Source: Acidobacteria bacterium Ga0077534
Lineage (GTDB): Bacteria > Acidobacteriota > Blastocatellia > Pyrinomonadales > Pyrinomonadaceae
Assembly (NCBI GenBank): GCA_001464455.1
Contig: LNEI01000010.1
Span: 186,001 to 250,000, forward strand
Reading direction: 5' to 3'
DNA length: 64,000 nt
Shown piece after piece: positions 63,298 through 64,000 of the stretch. Positions within the stretch are counted from its first letter, which is position 1, and every line of letters starts with the position of its first letter. The notes beneath the pieces were generated by a model. It was not told the origin of the DNA, made no database searches, and saw nothing but the letters and a program-made list of their open reading frames with translations. Both the position numbers and the translations under genes were made by a program.

Positions 63298-64000
63298 AAG
63301 TTTGTCCGACGTGCAACGAGGTTTATAAGGACGACGATATTAACTTCTGTCTATCGGACGGAACGACTTTGCGCAAAAAGCGGGGTGGAGCAACGGCCGC
63401 GAAGCTTTCGCATTGGAATAGCGTGTTCGCGCTGATTTTGGTTGGGTTAGCGGTACTAATAGCTATAAGTTTGGTCAACGGTAGCTGGGATGATCGGTTG
63501 TTTGGGTCTGTGGAAATTTTACGTCTTCCGGGGGCATTTTTTAAGGGCGTCCTGGGCTGGTCCGCATATTCAATCCCGATTCTGATTGGTTTGATCGCAT
63601 GGCGGTTTTTTCAGTCGGATACGCTTGTACCGAGGGCTTCACGGGTCGCGGGATATGTGCTCTTCGCGGTTTCGCTGTCGGGGCTGGTCTCTTTGTTCGG
63701 CGGGTACGGGGCTACTGTTGGTGAAGCGGCGGCTCTGTGGACGGCTTACTTTATTGGGTCCATCGGTGCCGAGATCTTGCTGGCGGCGATCTTTATCGGT
63801 TCGCTTATACTGATCACAAATCTCACGCTCGACAGTTTTGTCAACGCCTTTGGCCTGGCGGGCGAGAATTTCCTGATGCGCTGGAACGAATGGCTCGACA
63901 AACGCCGCGAATCGCGGTCGGATGAGATTGCGGGGGCAAATGTAATTTCCTCCGAACTGATTTCTTTCCAGATCAGAGAAGCCGAAAGGATGAAAATCGA
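63294..64000 (+). CDS. second FtsK/SpoIIIE protein (partial)
   Basis: The gene begins at the ATG inside the first ftsK stop (ATGA overlap) and runs off the window end, with about 235 residues seen. The N-terminus is nearly the same (MKVCPTCNEVYKDDDINFCL) and the membrane region is clearly homologous (SDTLVPRASRVAGYVLFAVS; LILITNLTLDSFVNAFGLAG). The motor is not visible. The paralogue is diverged in loops, so this is not assembly duplication. Confidence 0.85.
   Translation, partial: MKVCPTCNEVYKDDDINFCLSDGTTLRKKRGGATAAKLSHWNSVFALILVGLAVLIAISLVNGSWDDRLFGSVEILRLPGAFFKGVLGWSAYSIPILIGLIAWRFFQSDTLVPRASRVAGYVLFAVSLSGLVSLFGGYGATVGEAAALWTAYFIGSIGAEILLAAIFIGSLILITNLTLDSFVNAFGLAGENFLMRWNEWLDKRRESRSDEIAGANVISSELISFQIREAERMKI

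Overview
The window is bacterial chromosome of moderate GC content. It most likely comes from an acidobacterium of the Blastocatellia (Pyrinomonadales-like). That is an inference from style, not from a marker gene: secreted proteins with long Thr-Pro linkers, a TonB-dependent receptor with an N-terminal carboxypeptidase-like domain, proteins that open with a short CPxC...NFCLxDG zinc ribbon, many YtcJ-like and secreted hypothetical genes, and abundant short palindromic repeats between genes. No rRNA, phage, IS transposase or CRISPR array is seen. Most of the window is ordinary housekeeping and envelope gene content.

Layout. 1-4.5 kb: a PAS-like gene cut by the window edge, small proteins, an EEP-family nuclease/phosphatase, an ATP-grasp enzyme and an M50 protease. 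4.5-13 kb: a frameshifted DUF4160 gene beside a DUF2442 gene, trpS, an ArsC-like reductase, a DUF3060 lipoprotein, a DUF2237 protein, an amino-acid permease coupled to a Cys/Met-metabolism PLP enzyme, and a secreted subtilase with a (Thr-Pro)n linker and a dockerin-like tail. 13-16.6 kb: scpA and scpB split by a toxin-antitoxin pair, then a TyrA-like gene and rluB. 16.6-24.4 kb: a CoA-binding protein, acyl-CoA dehydrogenase, polA, a HigBA module with a visible operator, and tRNA-Glu with its terminator. 24.4-31 kb: a TPR protein, a 1.3 kb stretch without protein genes, lnt, and VOC and SnoaL proteins. 31-43 kb: typA, a BON protein, trmL, an ECF sigma factor with its probable anti-sigma, and two tandem secreted amidohydrolases. 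43-57.6 kb: a TonB-dependent receptor, dusB, a SurA-like PPIase, mfd, lysS, a repeat block and an M61-like peptidase. 57.6-64 kb: purH, prfB with its programmed frameshift, and two tandem ftsK genes, the second cut by the window end.

The most interesting find is in the gene-poor stretch between the TPR gene and lnt. Two homologous elements of about 145-150 nt each begin 12 nt after a good sigma-54 type -24/-12 promoter (GG-N10-GC) and end in a strong intrinsic terminator. Sequence similarity starts at the predicted +1. A 7-bp stem is conserved although its loop changes length, the terminator stems differ in sequence but not in form, and no reading frame is shared. I read these as a tandem pair of sigma-54-dependent small RNAs, similar in architecture (not in sequence) to Qrr or GlmY/GlmZ.

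A second theme is the action of short repeats on genes. Palindromic elements supply the stop codon and last residues of prfB and lnt, and a fragment of one lies in frame inside lnt. Two unrelated 21-bp minisatellites, each open as heptapeptides on the minus strand, sit directly downstream of minus-strand genes.
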